64,000 nucleotides of DNA from Ophiobolus disseminans (GCA_010093685.1 MU006228.1:603111-667110), one strand, 5' to 3'. Counted from the first letter of the stretch, positions 51,771 to 62,680 are shown. Made by a program: numbers and translations. Notes: a model not told the origin generated them from the sequence alone.

Positions 51771-53444
51771 TTACAAATCCAACACAATCGTGCCAATGCC
51801 ACGGCTAACACAGCTCAACATCGACTCATCCTTCTCGCTATCCAGCAATCCCGTGCCCCTATGCTCAATCTTTCCGCTGCATACATCGACCTTGCAGGTA
51901 CCGCAGTTTCCGACCTCGCATGAGCTGTCGATATCCATACCCATAGCCTTTAGTGCATCAAGCAAAGTCTGCGTGGGGCCGACCTCGATAGTCTTCTTGC
52001 TTTCCTTCAGTTCCACAGTGAAGGGGTCGCCAGAAGCTGCGACGACGAACTGCTCAAGGTGGACAGACGAGTCTGGGAAGTCGTACTTCTTGGCAGTGGC
52101 TACAACGTCGTCCATGAGACGTTCCGGGCCGCAAGTATAGATGTGTGCACATTTGTCGGCGCGCGAGATGATGTCCGAAATGATCAGGCGCCGACCTAGA
52201 GACTTGTCGTAGGTAGTTGCGTTAGAGCCGAGAGCGTTGATTTGCGATGCGAAAGGCATTTCGCCCGCGTGCGCGTAGTGTAGATGGAACTTCTGCTTCA
52301 TCTGCTGTAGGTACTTGACCGCGGGCAGGAAAGCTGTAATACCGATACCAGCTGCGATGATGACATGTTCGTGCGCATTCGTGGCTAGCGGAAAGCTCGC
52401 AGTGATGCGCCCAACAGTCAGTACATCGCCGACGTTCGCTTGCTCGTGGAGGTACTTGGAGCCACCGCGACTCTTTGAAGAGAGCGAAATGCCGAGTTCG
52501 AAGCGCTTTGACGTCCCGCTGACCACGGAATATGCGCGCACTAGCTTACCACCCAACTTTAGTCGGACGTGACTGCCGGGCAACACTAGGGTCGGATCCG
52601 AAATTTCATCCATGGACTCAAGAGCGAATGCGGTGACTCTGCTTGTTTCCTTGCGTTTCTCAACAATGCGATACTCGCTCCACAGGTCCATTTTGAAGTC
52701 TTCTCCGCCATACAATCTCCCGTTCTGATCTTCGGTCTCGCCCGAAGCCAGCCGTGCGCGGAACTTGTCTTTGATGTCCCAACCAAGCGGCGGCAAATTC
52801 ACAATCTGCTTCATCATCTCGACGTCCTTTGTATCGAGGAAGAGATAATACATGATCCGTGCGACGGTCCACTCAGGGTATGGACGTTTCAGGAGTCGAA
52901 TCATGTCACCGGCTTGAACAGTACCAGGCGTGATGATGCGGTACAACCATCCGGTGCGAAGAAGCCGCTGAGCCCGCAAGGCCATGTCCTTGACTTCGAA
53001 GCGGTGGTTGAGTTTTGCACAAGGTCCTCGCGGCTCGCTGACCTCCACAATGATGTCTCCGATTGCAATCTGGTCGCCAATGCATACAGTGGTCTCATCG
53101 ATCTCGGCGTTGTATAAGTTCTCTCCAAATGCGCCAGGCTTGAAATGCGATTCTGAAGCAGGCAGCTCCTTCTTCCACGAGTCGTAATGTTTCGTGCAGT
53201 AATGTAGGAGGGCCTTGTCTGGGCTGATATGACCTTCAAATGAATGGGTGTCGCCTTTGATGCCATCTGTGGTGATCTCGACGGGTCCCAACAGAGGGGC
53301 TTTGAAGATGGCCGACTCAAATGGTCCGAACTTCTTGACTTTGCCGGCTCGAAGATGGATGAGAGGGAAGGGCGCAAATGGGGGTGGGTCCGTGAGAGTG
53401 TTCGGGTCTGGTGCAAGGGGTGGCACCCATTTTGATCGTGCCAT
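51771..53444 (-). CDS. MOSC - FAD/NAD reductase - 2Fe-2S ferredoxin fusion protein
   Basis: An intronless frame of 557 residues. The N-terminal third is a MOSC domain of the YiiM type (about 35-190, with GIKGD-x-H, FGENLY and the conserved Cys in EPRGPC), which may bind a molybdenum cofactor or handle sulfur groups. A YiiM-type 3-alpha segment follows. The middle (about 265-450) is a ferredoxin-reductase-type flavoprotein (RAYSVVSG for flavin; IIAAGIGITAFLP and YTCGPERLM for nucleotide). The C-terminus is a plant-type ferredoxin with C-x4-C-x2-C and a distal Cys (CEVGNCGTC ... LSC). The layout resembles bacterial phthalate-dioxygenase-type reductases fused to MOSC. It should pass electrons from NAD(P)H to a molybdenum or other redox partner; the substrate is unknown. 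Confidence 0.9.
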   Translation of the reverse strand: MARSKWVPPLAPDPNTLTDPPPFAPFPLIHLRAGKVKKFGPFESAIFKAPLLGPVEITTDGIKGDTHSFEGHISPDKALLHYCTKHYDSWKKELPASESHFKPGAFGENLYNAEIDETTVCIGDQIAIGDIIVEVSEPRGPCAKLNHRFEVKDMALRAQRLLRTGWLYRIITPGTVQAGDMIRLLKRPYPEWTVARIMYYLFLDTKDVEMMKQIVNLPPLGWDIKDKFRARLASGETEDQNGRLYGGEDFKMDLWSEYRIVEKRKETSRVTAFALESMDEISDPTLVLPGSHVRLKLGGKLVRAYSVVSGTSKRFELGISLSSKSRGGSKYLHEQANVGDVLTVGRITASFPLATNAHEHVIIAAGIGITAFLPAVKYLQQMKQKFHLHYAHAGEMPFASQINALGSNATTYDKSLGRRLIISDIISRADKCAHIYTCGPERLMDDVVATAKKYDFPDSSVHLEQFVVAASGDPFTVELKESKKTIEVGPTQTLLDALKAMGMDIDSSCEVGNCGTCKVDVCSGKIEHRGTGLLDSEKDESMLSCVSRGIGTIVLDL

Positions 53445-54249
53445 GTTGATCTGCTCTGAAATCGCAGGTAATCTGAAGGGGTTGGTAAAGTGAAGTAGGT
53501 TTTGTGACGGCGTTGTCTTCGGGTGTGCTGGGTCTAATGATATTGGCGAGGGCGCAAATACTATAGGAATGCCGTGCAGGATTGGCGGCCGGACCGCGCC
53601 CTTTGATCAAATGCGTTGTCAGCCTCGCAAGTATTCTCTTACAGTGAACCTTCTCCTAATGGACTAGCCATCAGTGCAATTGTGGAAGCTGATTCTAGAT
53701 CGCATGCGGCTGCCGTCTGACACATTCTATCCAATAAGCCAACCTAAAGAGAACGGCTGACAACGGCCTGCTCCTGACAGATCCAGGCTGTAGCTAGGAG
53801 AGGCTGCCTGTGAATTTGATCTGACCTCGGTGCCTAGTGATGTTCGACCATAATTGGGATGATAGCAATGGATACAGGGCACGCCACTCGGAGATGCTCA
53901 TCGCTCCCCGAACGACCGACTGCAACCAATAAAGCTACTCATGCATGAACAGTACAAAGTAAAAGAGAGCGATAGAAAAAGCCTTCTAGGTCGAAACGAG
54001 TGGTTGATGGGCTTGAGGACGGTTAGGCGGGCGTTTAGGCGGGCGTGCACCAGCTGACTTGATCACGTGATTGTGCCTGCCTCGGCTAAACCTACCGTTG
54101 ACGTCAGTTTGACCAATTGTGTACCATGACAGCATTATGCTTCGACACTACTTCTCTCGCTCTACGAAGACTTCCCCAATATCTCCACGCTTCCCCGACA
54201 CATTTGACGGCCAATTGAACCACCGAAAACTTACCCGACCCTTTCAACG
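53445..54249. promoter_or_regulatory. Divergent intergenic region
   Basis: An 805-bp region between the MOSC fusion gene (minus) and a small mitochondrial-protein gene (plus). A short direct repeat, TTAGGCGGGCG twice in tandem, lies at about 54024-54047. CACGTGA-type words (near 54064) are potential bHLH sites. No gene seen. Confidence 0.5.
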
Positions 54250-54660
54250 ATGTTCCGCTACCAACCCAAACGCGCCATCCAGCGCCTCACGCGCACCACT
54301 CGTCCATCGACCTTCACTCCCCGCTTCCTCAGTACAACACCCGCCCGCTTCGCGCAGAAAGACGCACAAGACAAAGACTCGCTTAAACCGCGCTCGACCG
54401 AGTACTCGAAGTCGGGATCTGACGACGCAGCCGCAAGCTCAGACGCCGCCTTCAACCCCAACAAGACAAGTCCAGAGGAGGCCGAGGCAACTGCGGAGAG
54501 GGAGCAGGGCGGAAAGGACAACTCGTTGAACGCTAGCCCGGGTAACAAGGATATCAGCCAGCCAAATGATCCGGAGGTTGGAGGTAACGGTGGAGCGCCC
54601 GACAAGAAGAGCAGTGGCGGTGGAGGTGCGCCAAAGGCTGGAGGCAGTAAAAGCGGGTAG
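54250..54660 (+). CDS. Small mitochondrial-targeted disordered protein
   Basis: An intronless frame of 136 residues. The first 36 residues are basic, Thr/Arg-rich and end in RFLSTTPARF, a typical mitochondrial presequence. The rest is hydrophilic and disordered, with SGSDDAAASSDAAFNPNKTSPEEAE, a Gly/Asn stretch and a Gly/Ser/Lys-rich tail. I believe relatives with the SDDA...DAAFDP pattern occur in many ascomycetes; their function is not known to me. No membrane segment or catalytic motif. Confidence 0.75.
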   Translation: MFRYQPKRAIQRLTRTTRPSTFTPRFLSTTPARFAQKDAQDKDSLKPRSTEYSKSGSDDAAASSDAAFNPNKTSPEEAEATAEREQGGKDNSLNASPGNKDISQPNDPEVGGNGGAPDKKSSGGGGAPKAGGSKSG

Positions 54661-55865
54661 AGAAGGTCGGAATAGACATGATCCTACGGCACAAGCACGA
54701 GAGACGACTGGTCATAGGGAACGGCAGTGCATGGCGTATAAGGAGCATGTGTAGCATCAATGCATTGGCAGAGTGTAAACTCAGATCCGACTTCAACGTT
54801 GTGTAGTATATTTAATTGCTAACTAATCGTATGCATAGTAATCTTTGTTTAGGACGCACTACTTCAGGACCCATTGGGTCGCAGAAGGGCTGCTATTGCT
54901 CGAATGGCGGTATGCGACTCACGAATTGGCGCTGATTTAGACAAGGTCGCAGCACTGCGCTGGTGTGAGCAGCGCATCTTCTGTTATGAGAAGTCATCGT
55001 ATGCGGTGGTCCGTCGAATCGTCTTTGACATCAAGTCTCCCACCTGACAAAGTGCGCGGTCAACTCTTCAGTTCGCTTTTGTGGAGGCTACCAAGCGGTC
55101 AAGCTCTATCGACCGTAGACTACGGGGCGTCCGCGTTCCTCCGACCAGCAACAATGCTAAGCTGCACTTCATGGCTCGATCGGTGGCAGTCTCAATGGAG
55201 GCTAGTCTTGTTTCCTCCCTCAATCGTTGGAGAGTCTGAAGCATTTGGCTGCGCTTCGACAATACCTGGACCCACTCCTAACTCGACGCACGTACGAAAC
55301 AGCATGGCTTTGAGTCGGAACAACGGTCTGATTACGAGCTACTGGTGGAGGATGGGATCTTGTCGGTGTGTTGATATCAAGGCTCGGGTGTCTCCACTTG
55401 GTGGAACTATTTCAGTCTGCCCAGGTGAGTTGCTTAGGGCAAGTTTAATTTCGGTACGCTAACATCCCCCCGCTTTCCCTAGCTGCTAGTAGAGTAGCGG
55501 CGCATTCCAAGATCAATTTTGGGACGCACCAAAACCGCTTGCCCACTTGTCGCACGCGCAGAGACTCATAGCTATCACATCCACACACTCGTGCTTGCTG
55601 CGCGCTACACGTACATGATCACGATCATGCTACCAACATGCCCAACGTCTTCTACCGCAGCGCTGCAGATACCATTGCGCCGCTTCGCTGCACAGGTGCT
55701 TTCTCCGTGCTAGCGACCCTCGTTCCCCGCCTCCTCAGAAGTTGGACGTCTTGCCCCTGAGTGGACCCATCGCCCTCAGCTGTTGCGCCGTCAGCAATCT
55801 TGCACTGACTTGTCGCAATCCTCGCGCCCATATCCCGAAGTTCGCAATACTGCATCTTCCTCAGC
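54661..55865. other. 1.2-kb region without a supported gene
   Basis: A plus-strand open frame from about 55004 to 55460 (up to 165 residues) ends near a good GTGAGT donor at 55425. Its amino-acid composition is irregular and I find no partner exon, so I do not call it. The right end should hold the promoter of the membrane-protein gene. Confidence 0.5.
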
Positions 55866-56513
55866 ATGTCTCTAGGATACCTCCACCAGCTCACGACAGC
55901 CATCGGAAAATACTTCCTCGACTCCAGCTCGAGCCTTTCGCAAACGCAACACGCTGCCGTCCACTTCTGCCTCGCGTTCTTCATCATCTCGGAATTTGAG
56001 TTTTACCGTGTATACATCAACCTCAAGAAGTACGAATCAAGTCTCGACGCGCTGAAGTACTTCCGTAGAGCAAACATCACCTCTGAGCGCGTCTTTCCCG
56101 TTTCCCGCGATCCATGGGTCTTCGGATATATTCGTCGTATTGAGACACCTGATGCCGAGGTGACTATGAAATCAGCCGCCATGCATATCGGCCAGTACTT
56201 GCTCTTTTGGATTGTTGGAGGGCTGGCGAACTACCCACTCAAGCGCATAATTGATCCAAGTTCGAGCCATTGGAAGGATCTTTTGTGCGCAACGACGGGT
56301 ATCAATGTCTTCTTCACGACAGAGGACGCCTTGACGCTATTTTTGCATCTCTCGTTGCTGAGGGTGATGAGGAAGGCTAACCATGTAGGGTTTTGGGCGG
56401 TGGTTGGTGTGGTGGAGTGGTGGAAGGCTGGGGCTGAAGATCACAGCGAGTCAGTTGTGTGCTGGAAAGTAGGTAGAACACGCAAAGGCTACAAAATTGG
56501 AGTAACTAAGTAG
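55866..56513 (+). CDS. Unknown membrane protein
   Basis: An intronless frame of 215 residues; I do not recognise the family. Hydrophobic segments lie at about 32-44 (HFCLAFFIISEF), 106-122 (GQYLLFWIVGGLANY) and 145-170 (INVFFTTEDALTLFLHLSLL). Between the first two is a soluble stretch with WVFGYIRRIETPD. Two or three membrane spans are likely. The C-terminus is basic. Regular codon use and length support a real gene. Its stop lies 113 bp from the stop of the convergent gene. Confidence 0.65.
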   Translation: MSLGYLHQLTTAIGKYFLDSSSSLSQTQHAAVHFCLAFFIISEFEFYRVYINLKKYESSLDALKYFRRANITSERVFPVSRDPWVFGYIRRIETPDAEVTMKSAAMHIGQYLLFWIVGGLANYPLKRIIDPSSSHWKDLLCATTGINVFFTTEDALTLFLHLSLLRVMRKANHVGFWAVVGVVEWWKAGAEDHSESVVCWKVGRTRKGYKIGVTK

Positions 56514-56626
56514 ACATGTATCAAGCCGACCGAACCGTGTTCTCGCATCTTCTACGATCTTTCTCAACGGCACAAGTCACGAAACCAACGGCCAACCTCC
56601 ACGCATAAAGACACCCACTCCATAAT

Positions 56627-57322
56627 TCATGGCCAACTCAAGCTCCCATCCCTATCCGGTCTCCTCACTTCAAATTCTCCTGTCTCCCTAACTTCAAACT
56701 CTATTTTCTCATGCCTATAATTCGGCGTCACGCCACCCTTCCTCAATTCTAGGATCTCATCCAAACTCCCACCTATCCACTCCTTCACGCCCGCCCCACT
56801 ACTCACACCGATGCGATAGACCTGCCTATCCTCGTACTGATGCATCCAGGGCCACTTCATTGTTTGAATCTCCGGCATCTGGAACCTCAGCATCGACGCA
56901 GCCACCTGTTCGCGGGGCGTTCGTCCGGCGAGCACTGGCTCGAATGCCGTGTCCACGTTGTGGGGCTGCTCCGGAAATAGCGTGGTCCAGTGATCCTTGT
57001 TCGTTTCCGATGGCAGAGGGCCCTCGATCCCGGGTGTGGTGAAATAGAAATTGCAGATTGGTCCTATGCCAGCTATAGCCTGCCGATTGCGTGTGTTGGT
57101 GAAGGTTAGGCCGGGGTCGGTGAATGGTCTGTCGAAGAGGGGTATGTCGCGCGTCCGGAACGTGATGGGTTGATGGTGGTGCAGCGTGAGGGCGATGCCT
57201 ATTTTGAAAGGCGTGAAGATGGTCAGATCGAAAGTGTCTGACGCGATCGAGATGCAAACAGAAATCGTCGGAAGGGTGGATGGGGGCTGAGATGAGTCTT
57301 TGTTGAGCAAAGGTGTAGCCAT
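56627..57322 (-). CDS. Unknown globular protein
   Basis: An intronless frame of 231 residues from the ATG at 57322; an in-frame ATG five codons upstream is possible. The sequence suggests a beta-rich fold (TISVCISIASDTFDLTIFTPFKIGIALTLHH), followed by a Phe/Pro/Thr-rich stretch and a basic-acidic C-terminal part. No known motif, signal peptide or membrane span. The first part repeats short hydrophobic strands, which could be a galectin- or jelly-roll-like fold, but that is speculation. Confidence 0.65.
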   Translation of the reverse strand: MATPLLNKDSSQPPSTLPTISVCISIASDTFDLTIFTPFKIGIALTLHHHQPITFRTRDIPLFDRPFTDPGLTFTNTRNRQAIAGIGPICNFYFTTPGIEGPLPSETNKDHWTTLFPEQPHNVDTAFEPVLAGRTPREQVAASMLRFQMPEIQTMKWPWMHQYEDRQVYRIGVSSGAGVKEWIGGSLDEILELRKGGVTPNYRHEKIEFEVRETGEFEVRRPDRDGSLSWP

Positions 57323-58372
57323 GTCAAAGTATGACAAGGGGCATCAGTGCCTGAGGAGTCTTGCGAGGGCAGGCACGACTCCCAATTACCCACAGAAAGA
57401 AGTTTACAAGAATAAAAATTTGCGAGAAGATTGTTGTTGCAGGCAATCAACGTTATATGTATCTACTAAACGACATACCCGGGCATTAAGTGGACGCCTG
57501 ATACTTATGGTCACGCGGCTGCCTGGTTGTGAGAGCCTGGAGTGCGACTACGCCGCACACCCTAGCCAACAGTTAATAACAACCGCGGCAGCGCCAGATG
57601 CTTCAGTATGTTGAATGAATGTTGCAAGAGGATTATGACTTAGTTAAGATAGGAGAAGGATAGTTCGAGAACAAAACGCGACGCTTTTGACCTTAGCGTG
57701 AGCCGAGATTTACTATCTAGTCTACGCCCTCCTGAAATCACAACACCACGTCAAAGGCCTGCTCGGATGCTCAAGCATCACTTTGATACGTCCTCCTGCG
57801 TGGCACATTGTTATTCAGATGCAAATGAAGCGTAGCAATGGGATGGCTTTCTGTGATGTGGGTCTGCACCTCTATTTAATGCGGATATATTGAGCTTTGT
57901 CGAGATTATCTTTTACATACGGCCATAGAATTTTGAATGACTGCATTACCTGTCCCATCCGCCGTCTGTCGTGTTGCTGCGTTGGGGTTATTAAGGTAGC
58001 ATGTTGTCGGGATCCGATCTCTGAACCTGAAGTTGGTGTTCGCACTTCGCCCCCCACCACCCACTAACTTAGTACTTTGCCTGTTAACGGACATTCGCAA
58101 AACGGCAAGCAGCCTAGCAGCGGCAGCACCAAATTATAATGTATCAGCTGCAAATATTCTCTTATGATTTTGACTATGATAAGAGGCACAAGAGTGGACA
58201 CATGAAAGTGGATGATATTGGTTATGGACTACTGTGGGAAACTCGGGTGAGTTGATGGAGATGGAGACGGGCTAAGCCCGAACAGGCAGGCTCCTTGGCA
58301 GCACGTGACTGCTCTCACGGGCAGGACCTGGAGACTACCGAACAGACTACACCAACAACGTTGCAGTTTCTC
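57323..58372. other. 1.05-kb region without a recognised gene
   Basis: Holds the promoter of the gene ending at 56627 and the 3' side of the secreted hevein-type gene. Open frames are short and irregular. No repeat or RNA gene seen. Confidence 0.55.
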
Positions 58373-58988
58373 TTACATGCAGCTGATATCGTAGAAGGTG
58401 TATCCCGTTCCTGTTGCTGGACTGACTAGCTGCTCAAATGTGGGTGGAGGCGAGCCCACATAGATTGCGCAACCAGTGCCAGTGATGACAGCGTAGACAC
58501 GGCACGTTTGTCCATTCGTAGCATAGTTGCCACAAGTAGCCTTACACCCTCCTAGGGGCCTGTTGTATAAAATATTTTCACCAACACCCGGCTTCCCATT
58601 TCCTTGTACGCCACACGTTGTCCGAGGAGTCGGCGATCGCGTTGGCGTCGGGGTTCGTGTGCTCGAGGGCTTGGCAGCAGTGCAAGTGCCAAAACCGGCC
58701 TGACAGCCTTTATCGGTATCGCAATAGTCGCTTGTATGGCCACACCTTAGTGAAAGCGTGAGCTCTTACCTCGTATCAGATGGATACTATTCTTACCAGC
58801 CGTACTTCGAACAGCAGGTTCCCCATTCTTCGAATGAATTAGCTGGGCGCATGATAATTTATGGTTCAAAACTTACTAGTACCCGTGCAAGTATACCCGA
58901 GTTTACCTCCGCACCTAGAGTCGGGAGAGGCAGCAGCAAAGGCCGCAATAGGCGAAAGGAGAAGTACAAAGAGCGATGAGGTCCGCAT
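58373..58988 (-). CDS. Secreted hevein/CBM18 chitin-binding-type protein with 31-nt exon
   Basis: Exons 58988-58877, 58827-58797 and 58745-58373 give 171 residues. A signal peptide (about 1-19, LFVLLLSPIAAFA) is followed by a hevein-type domain (about 25-69) with eight Cys in the order CGG, YTC, TCC, GWCG, DYC, GC and GTC. Such domains bind chitin; in fungi they occur in cell-wall enzymes and in effectors that hide chitin. A Ser/Thr/Pro-rich hinge follows, then a C-terminal domain with six Cys (TTCG, GGCKATCG, QTC, TGC, ISC) that I do not recognise. The middle exon is only 31 nt and carries the WGTCCSKYGW core; both junctions keep the frame. The gene lies next to a FAS1 cell-surface gene on the same strand. 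Confidence 0.85.
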
Positions 58989-59912
58989 ATTAGAAGTAGA
59001 GATATTCGGAGCAATGGAAGCAACAACACAGATAGGTAGTGGAATTTGGTAGTGAAAAGCGACGACACGACTTCGGCATCCTTCTAAGGTTTATAGACGG
59101 CTCTGCAATGTTATTGAGACGCATGCACGAAACTATAACAAGCCTTGATTAGACTAGAATAAGCCTTTTAGTTGTCCAACCCCCAGGCTGAAGTGGAGTC
59201 TCGCACCTATTTGAATTGTGGCGCTCGACTGCTAGCTAAACTTATACCTAGCTCAGGGCGATGTGGGCGTTTGTTGAGGGGCACCATCAGCACTACTGTT
59301 GTTTCCGTCCAATAGCAACAGAGATGGACGCGCCGTAAATTTTATTTGTTGCCATAGCGGCTCTGCCGCTTTAGCTTAGTTTACCGCAGCCGGACACTGC
59401 AAACGGTGTTTTTAGGGGTCTCTGTGACGGGCGAGCAGGTAATAGCTGCGCTTCCCGTTCGCTCAGCGGTACTTAAGCAGAATACCGGCAGATTAGTAGT
59501 CAGGTGGGTGATCACTGGCGAATACCTGCTGTTGTATGTTTTTGCGATTTTTTGCCGCTGTTCGCGAGGGTGGGACGAGGTATGTAGGAAGGATTGGAAA
59601 GTAGGCAGTGAGAGCATTGAAAGAAGTGGCAAACGTAAACAAAACGGTATAGGCGTGTGTGTACCGCGCGGCCTCACTTCACGACTACGCTACTTTTCGC
59701 GTGTACGGTACTTGTCGGCTTGATTTTTTAACATTTCGCAAATTAAAACTGAAGATTCACAACAACTCCTGCTGTTCCTTTTCATACTCACCAAGCAGTC
59801 CACGCACCTCCTTACATTAGATAAACTCCCACTGCTCCCTTGCTCGTTGTCGGTCCTCAGACGCATCTATATGCCGCACGCGCTACTTATTTTCCTCATA
59901 GAATTGACAATC
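58989..59912. other. Spacer with promoter of the hevein-type gene
   Basis: A 924-bp stretch. Apart from the TATA-like element at 59091 nothing is certain. The short inverted word GGCTCTGCCGC near 59360 and CGC-rich words may be traces of an old element; this is not supported further. Confidence 0.4.
59091..59095 (-). promoter_or_regulatory. TATA-like element of the hevein-type gene
   Basis: TATAA(ACC) on the minus strand 103 bp upstream of the ATG at 58988. Distance fits a core promoter with a short 5' UTR. Confidence 0.5.
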
Positions 59913-61288
59913 CTAGATAAAGATCGTTGCAAAGCCTACCGCAACCAGGACAGCAAAGAACGCGCTTGGTGACGTTTGGCTAGCCTTGCCAGTGAAAACA
60001 GGAACAGCCGGACGAGATGCGGTGGCAGTGGCATTTGCGGCGCGAGTGGCCTTGGAGGTCGGAATTGCCACGATGGTCTTGAGTAGCTGCGGTGTAGCCG
60101 TGTAGGTCATCAAATCTCCCTGGAAGGTGACGCTTGAGAAAGGTAGCTTCGAGACTGGGGAGGCGCCGGGGAAAGCGATCCGCTCTGCTACAGGCGCGGA
60201 TGGCTTCAACGAGGCGCGGTCAAAGGGTGCTGGGTTCAGAACGCTGGAAAGTTTCTTATTAGCTTGAATTGCGTACGATGTCGATGGAAGACTTACCCGT
60301 CGATGACATGGGCAATGCCGTTGTAAAGAATGGTGTTGGGGAACGTGATCCTGGCATTGTTCACCCATGCAGAACCATCTGGCAATACGGTGAAAGTCAA
60401 GTTGGTGCCCTGGAGAGACGGAACGGTGACATTGCCCAGAGAGGTTGAGAAGATGACGTTGTTGGGAATGAAGTGGTGGCTGAGGACCGCGCGAAGCGTC
60501 TCCTTATCAGCCGATGCGAGCGTTGAGCCGATCGCCTTGAACGCCTCATCAGTTGGAACAAGAGCCGTGAAGTCAGAGATGTTGAGACCGCGAAAGTCGG
60601 CGCCTGTCTCGCCAAAGGCAAAGTTGAGGTCGGCGGCTTCGAGCGCGGCATTGATGGCGCGGTAGCCCGCACGATAGGTGAAGAGCTGGAATGGAGCGCC
60701 GAATGCAAGTACAGTGTCAACCTTGTGGATGGTAATGCCTGCGCCGAGCTTGATGTCCTGATCTCTTTGTTAGCGCACTGAGCGACTCTGGTCAGTGAGG
60801 GGATTACATACCGCCTGGGTAACAGTGGAAATAGTTTGCTCCCCGGACAAGACACACACATCCTTTCCATTCTTCACGAGGCCGTTGTAAGCACCTCCCG
60901 TAAAGTTGGAAAATGGCTGCCTGTAATTGATGTATGAGTCGTCGAGTAGGGTTTGGGCAAAAGTAGGAATGTCGGTGATGACGCTCGACGGGTACACTCC
61001 TTGGAAAACATGGTTGGCAAGAAGAGCCCCAATGGCGATGCTGTCGTTGCGTTGCTCAATGGCCTCGCCCTCTGGGACATTCCGTGGCACATTGGCAAAT
61101 GCTTGGTTTGTTGGCGCAAATATGGTGATGTTTGAGGCCGATGCGAGAGTGCTGGCAAGGCCATCCACGAGGCCGACAAGTTCGAGTAGGGTGCTGAGAT
61201 CTTTCTGCGAGGCTAGGAGTGCAGCAATATCGCCTTGAGCCAGGCATGAGCTGGCCATGAAGGCAAGAGACCAGATTGGTGAACGCAT
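59913..61288 (-). CDS. FAS1 (fasciclin) domain cell-surface protein, GPI-type tail
   Basis: Exons 61288-60812, 60757-60297 and 60243-59913 give 422 residues. A signal peptide (about 1-18, ending SSCLAQG) leads into two fasciclin domains. Each contains the H1-type motif TIFAPTNQAF or TALVPTDEAF and a later H2-type segment (TIHKVDTVL; AHVIDGVLNP). FAS1 domains mediate adhesion at cell surfaces. The Ala/Thr/Ser-rich stalk (about 360-400) and a terminal hydrophobic tail (AFFAVLVAVGFATIFI) suggest GPI anchoring. Several N-x-T/S sites are present. A TATAAG lies 117 bp upstream. Introns of 54 and 53 nt are in phase. Confidence 0.92.
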
Positions 61289-62406
61289 CTTGGCGGGTTA
61301 TATGAGGTAGTGGCGAGTGTCGAGACGTGTATTGCTCAGAGAGGAGAGATTGATGCGCGCGAAGTGATGCTGTGTACTGAGTAGATGAGGTAGCGACACG
61401 CTCTCTTATAAACTGAGCCTGTATCAGTACTGCGCATGATACCTTCCAAGTCTAAGCCGTTTAAACGTGTACTCGAAATCATGACCGTTAGCCAAGATGC
61501 GATGGTATTGCATATCGCGCCACGATCGAGCAATTCGGTACTGTGTTGCCCTCCATTTACGATTTGTAGCCTCAGGATTGTTCAGGTCCAAGGGTTCTGA
61601 CCGGAGAAGGAAGTAGTGTGCACAGCCTCGCCCACATAAATGGACACCAGCGACGAGGTGTTACCCAAAGCGACGACGGCTAAAGTTTGCCGTCTCCACC
61701 TTTTTGCGCCGCGGTGATGTGCAGACCAATCAAAGTGGGCACCTTCCTGTAGGAGCGGGAGCGGAGACGGCGAAAATCTACCGGCAGCAAGCACGTGCAT
61801 CTCGCTTACCTGCCCAGGTGCTGAGGTGGCGATCTTACCACCCAGACACACTCGGATCCGAACACCAATCTTTTGATAACAGCTTCTGTACGTCATGGGC
61901 AAGTAGACTACACGGGTGTAGATGAGGCCTCAAAATGACGGTGGGCCGCATTCGTTTTGCGACACGCGGAAACCTACCTAGTACCTAAGGTTGAGTATAC
62001 CCCAGAACACCCTGAAGGCGAACGGACGAAGCTGCTAGAGCCATGTCTGGCATCTTTCATTGCCGAAGGCACAATGAGTTACGTCCAGCGTAGATTACCG
62101 TGTCCTTGCGCCTCAAGGTCTACGACCGATGACCCCACCCTGTTGTTCCTGTCACTTGCCATCCCATTCGGCGACATCAAGACTGTTTCATCAACTAGGC
62201 ACAACCATTGACTTCAAAAGAAATATATTGCCTAGTTGGTCTGGTATCATACACCCGCAAAAATGTCATCCCAAAACGCCAAGTATGCCAATGCTTCAGT
62301 CATCCCACCGCATATTTAATATCAACTCCTCCACCTCCTTGCTATCCAACTCGCTCATTTTCTTATGCTTGACCGCAACAGTCCTCTCGCCCTCGACCAG
62401 AAATAG
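61289..62406. other. Promoter side of FAS1 gene, otherwise no gene seen
   Basis: A 1.1-kb region containing the FAS1 promoter and the 3' side of the tiny mitochondrial protein gene. No convincing coding frame or repeat. Confidence 0.5.
61405..61410 (-). promoter_or_regulatory. TATA-like element of the FAS1 gene
   Basis: TATAAG on the minus strand, 117 bp upstream of the ATG at 61288. Confidence 0.5.
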
Positions 62407-62680
62407 TCACATCCGACCATTGAAGAGGGCCGCGGCGCCGACCGGCCAGAAGAGGAACGCAGCGTAGAACGGGAAGTAACTGTGATTAGGGTCAGCTGGT
62501 GGAAATGTGATGGAAGGAGAGAACGTACACTGCGCTGGTCTTTACCATTTTCTTGGATAGATCGCCTGCGCGCCATGAATGCGGTTTGATTGTGATTGGG
62601 TTCCGCGCGAATGGGTGCGGCTCTGTGAGGTGTCGTGCAGCGCTGCGGAACATGAGGCGTGCTTGTGATGCGGACGGCAT
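62407..62680 (-). CDS. Tiny mitochondrial inner-membrane-type protein
   Basis: Exons 62680-62529 and 62479-62407 join in phase (GT|T) through a 49-nt intron to give 74 residues. The N-terminus is basic (MPSASQARLMFRSAARHL), like a presequence. The middle is HPFARNPITIKPHSWRAGDLSKKM. One hydrophobic span follows (VYFPFYAAFLFWPVGAAALF), and the protein ends NGRM. Size, presequence and single span near the C-terminus resemble small subunits of respiratory complexes, but I cannot assign it to a named subunit. It would be missed by length cut-offs. Confidence 0.75.

Noticed and set aside
55004..55462. 165-codon plus-strand frame ending near a GTGAGT donor
   Set aside because: No domain, irregular composition and no downstream exon in phase that I could find. 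Kept as unsupported until transcript data exist.
59406..59723. 106-codon plus-strand frame, possible transposon remnant
   Set aside because: No transposase motif and no terminal repeats identified; composition is not gene-like.
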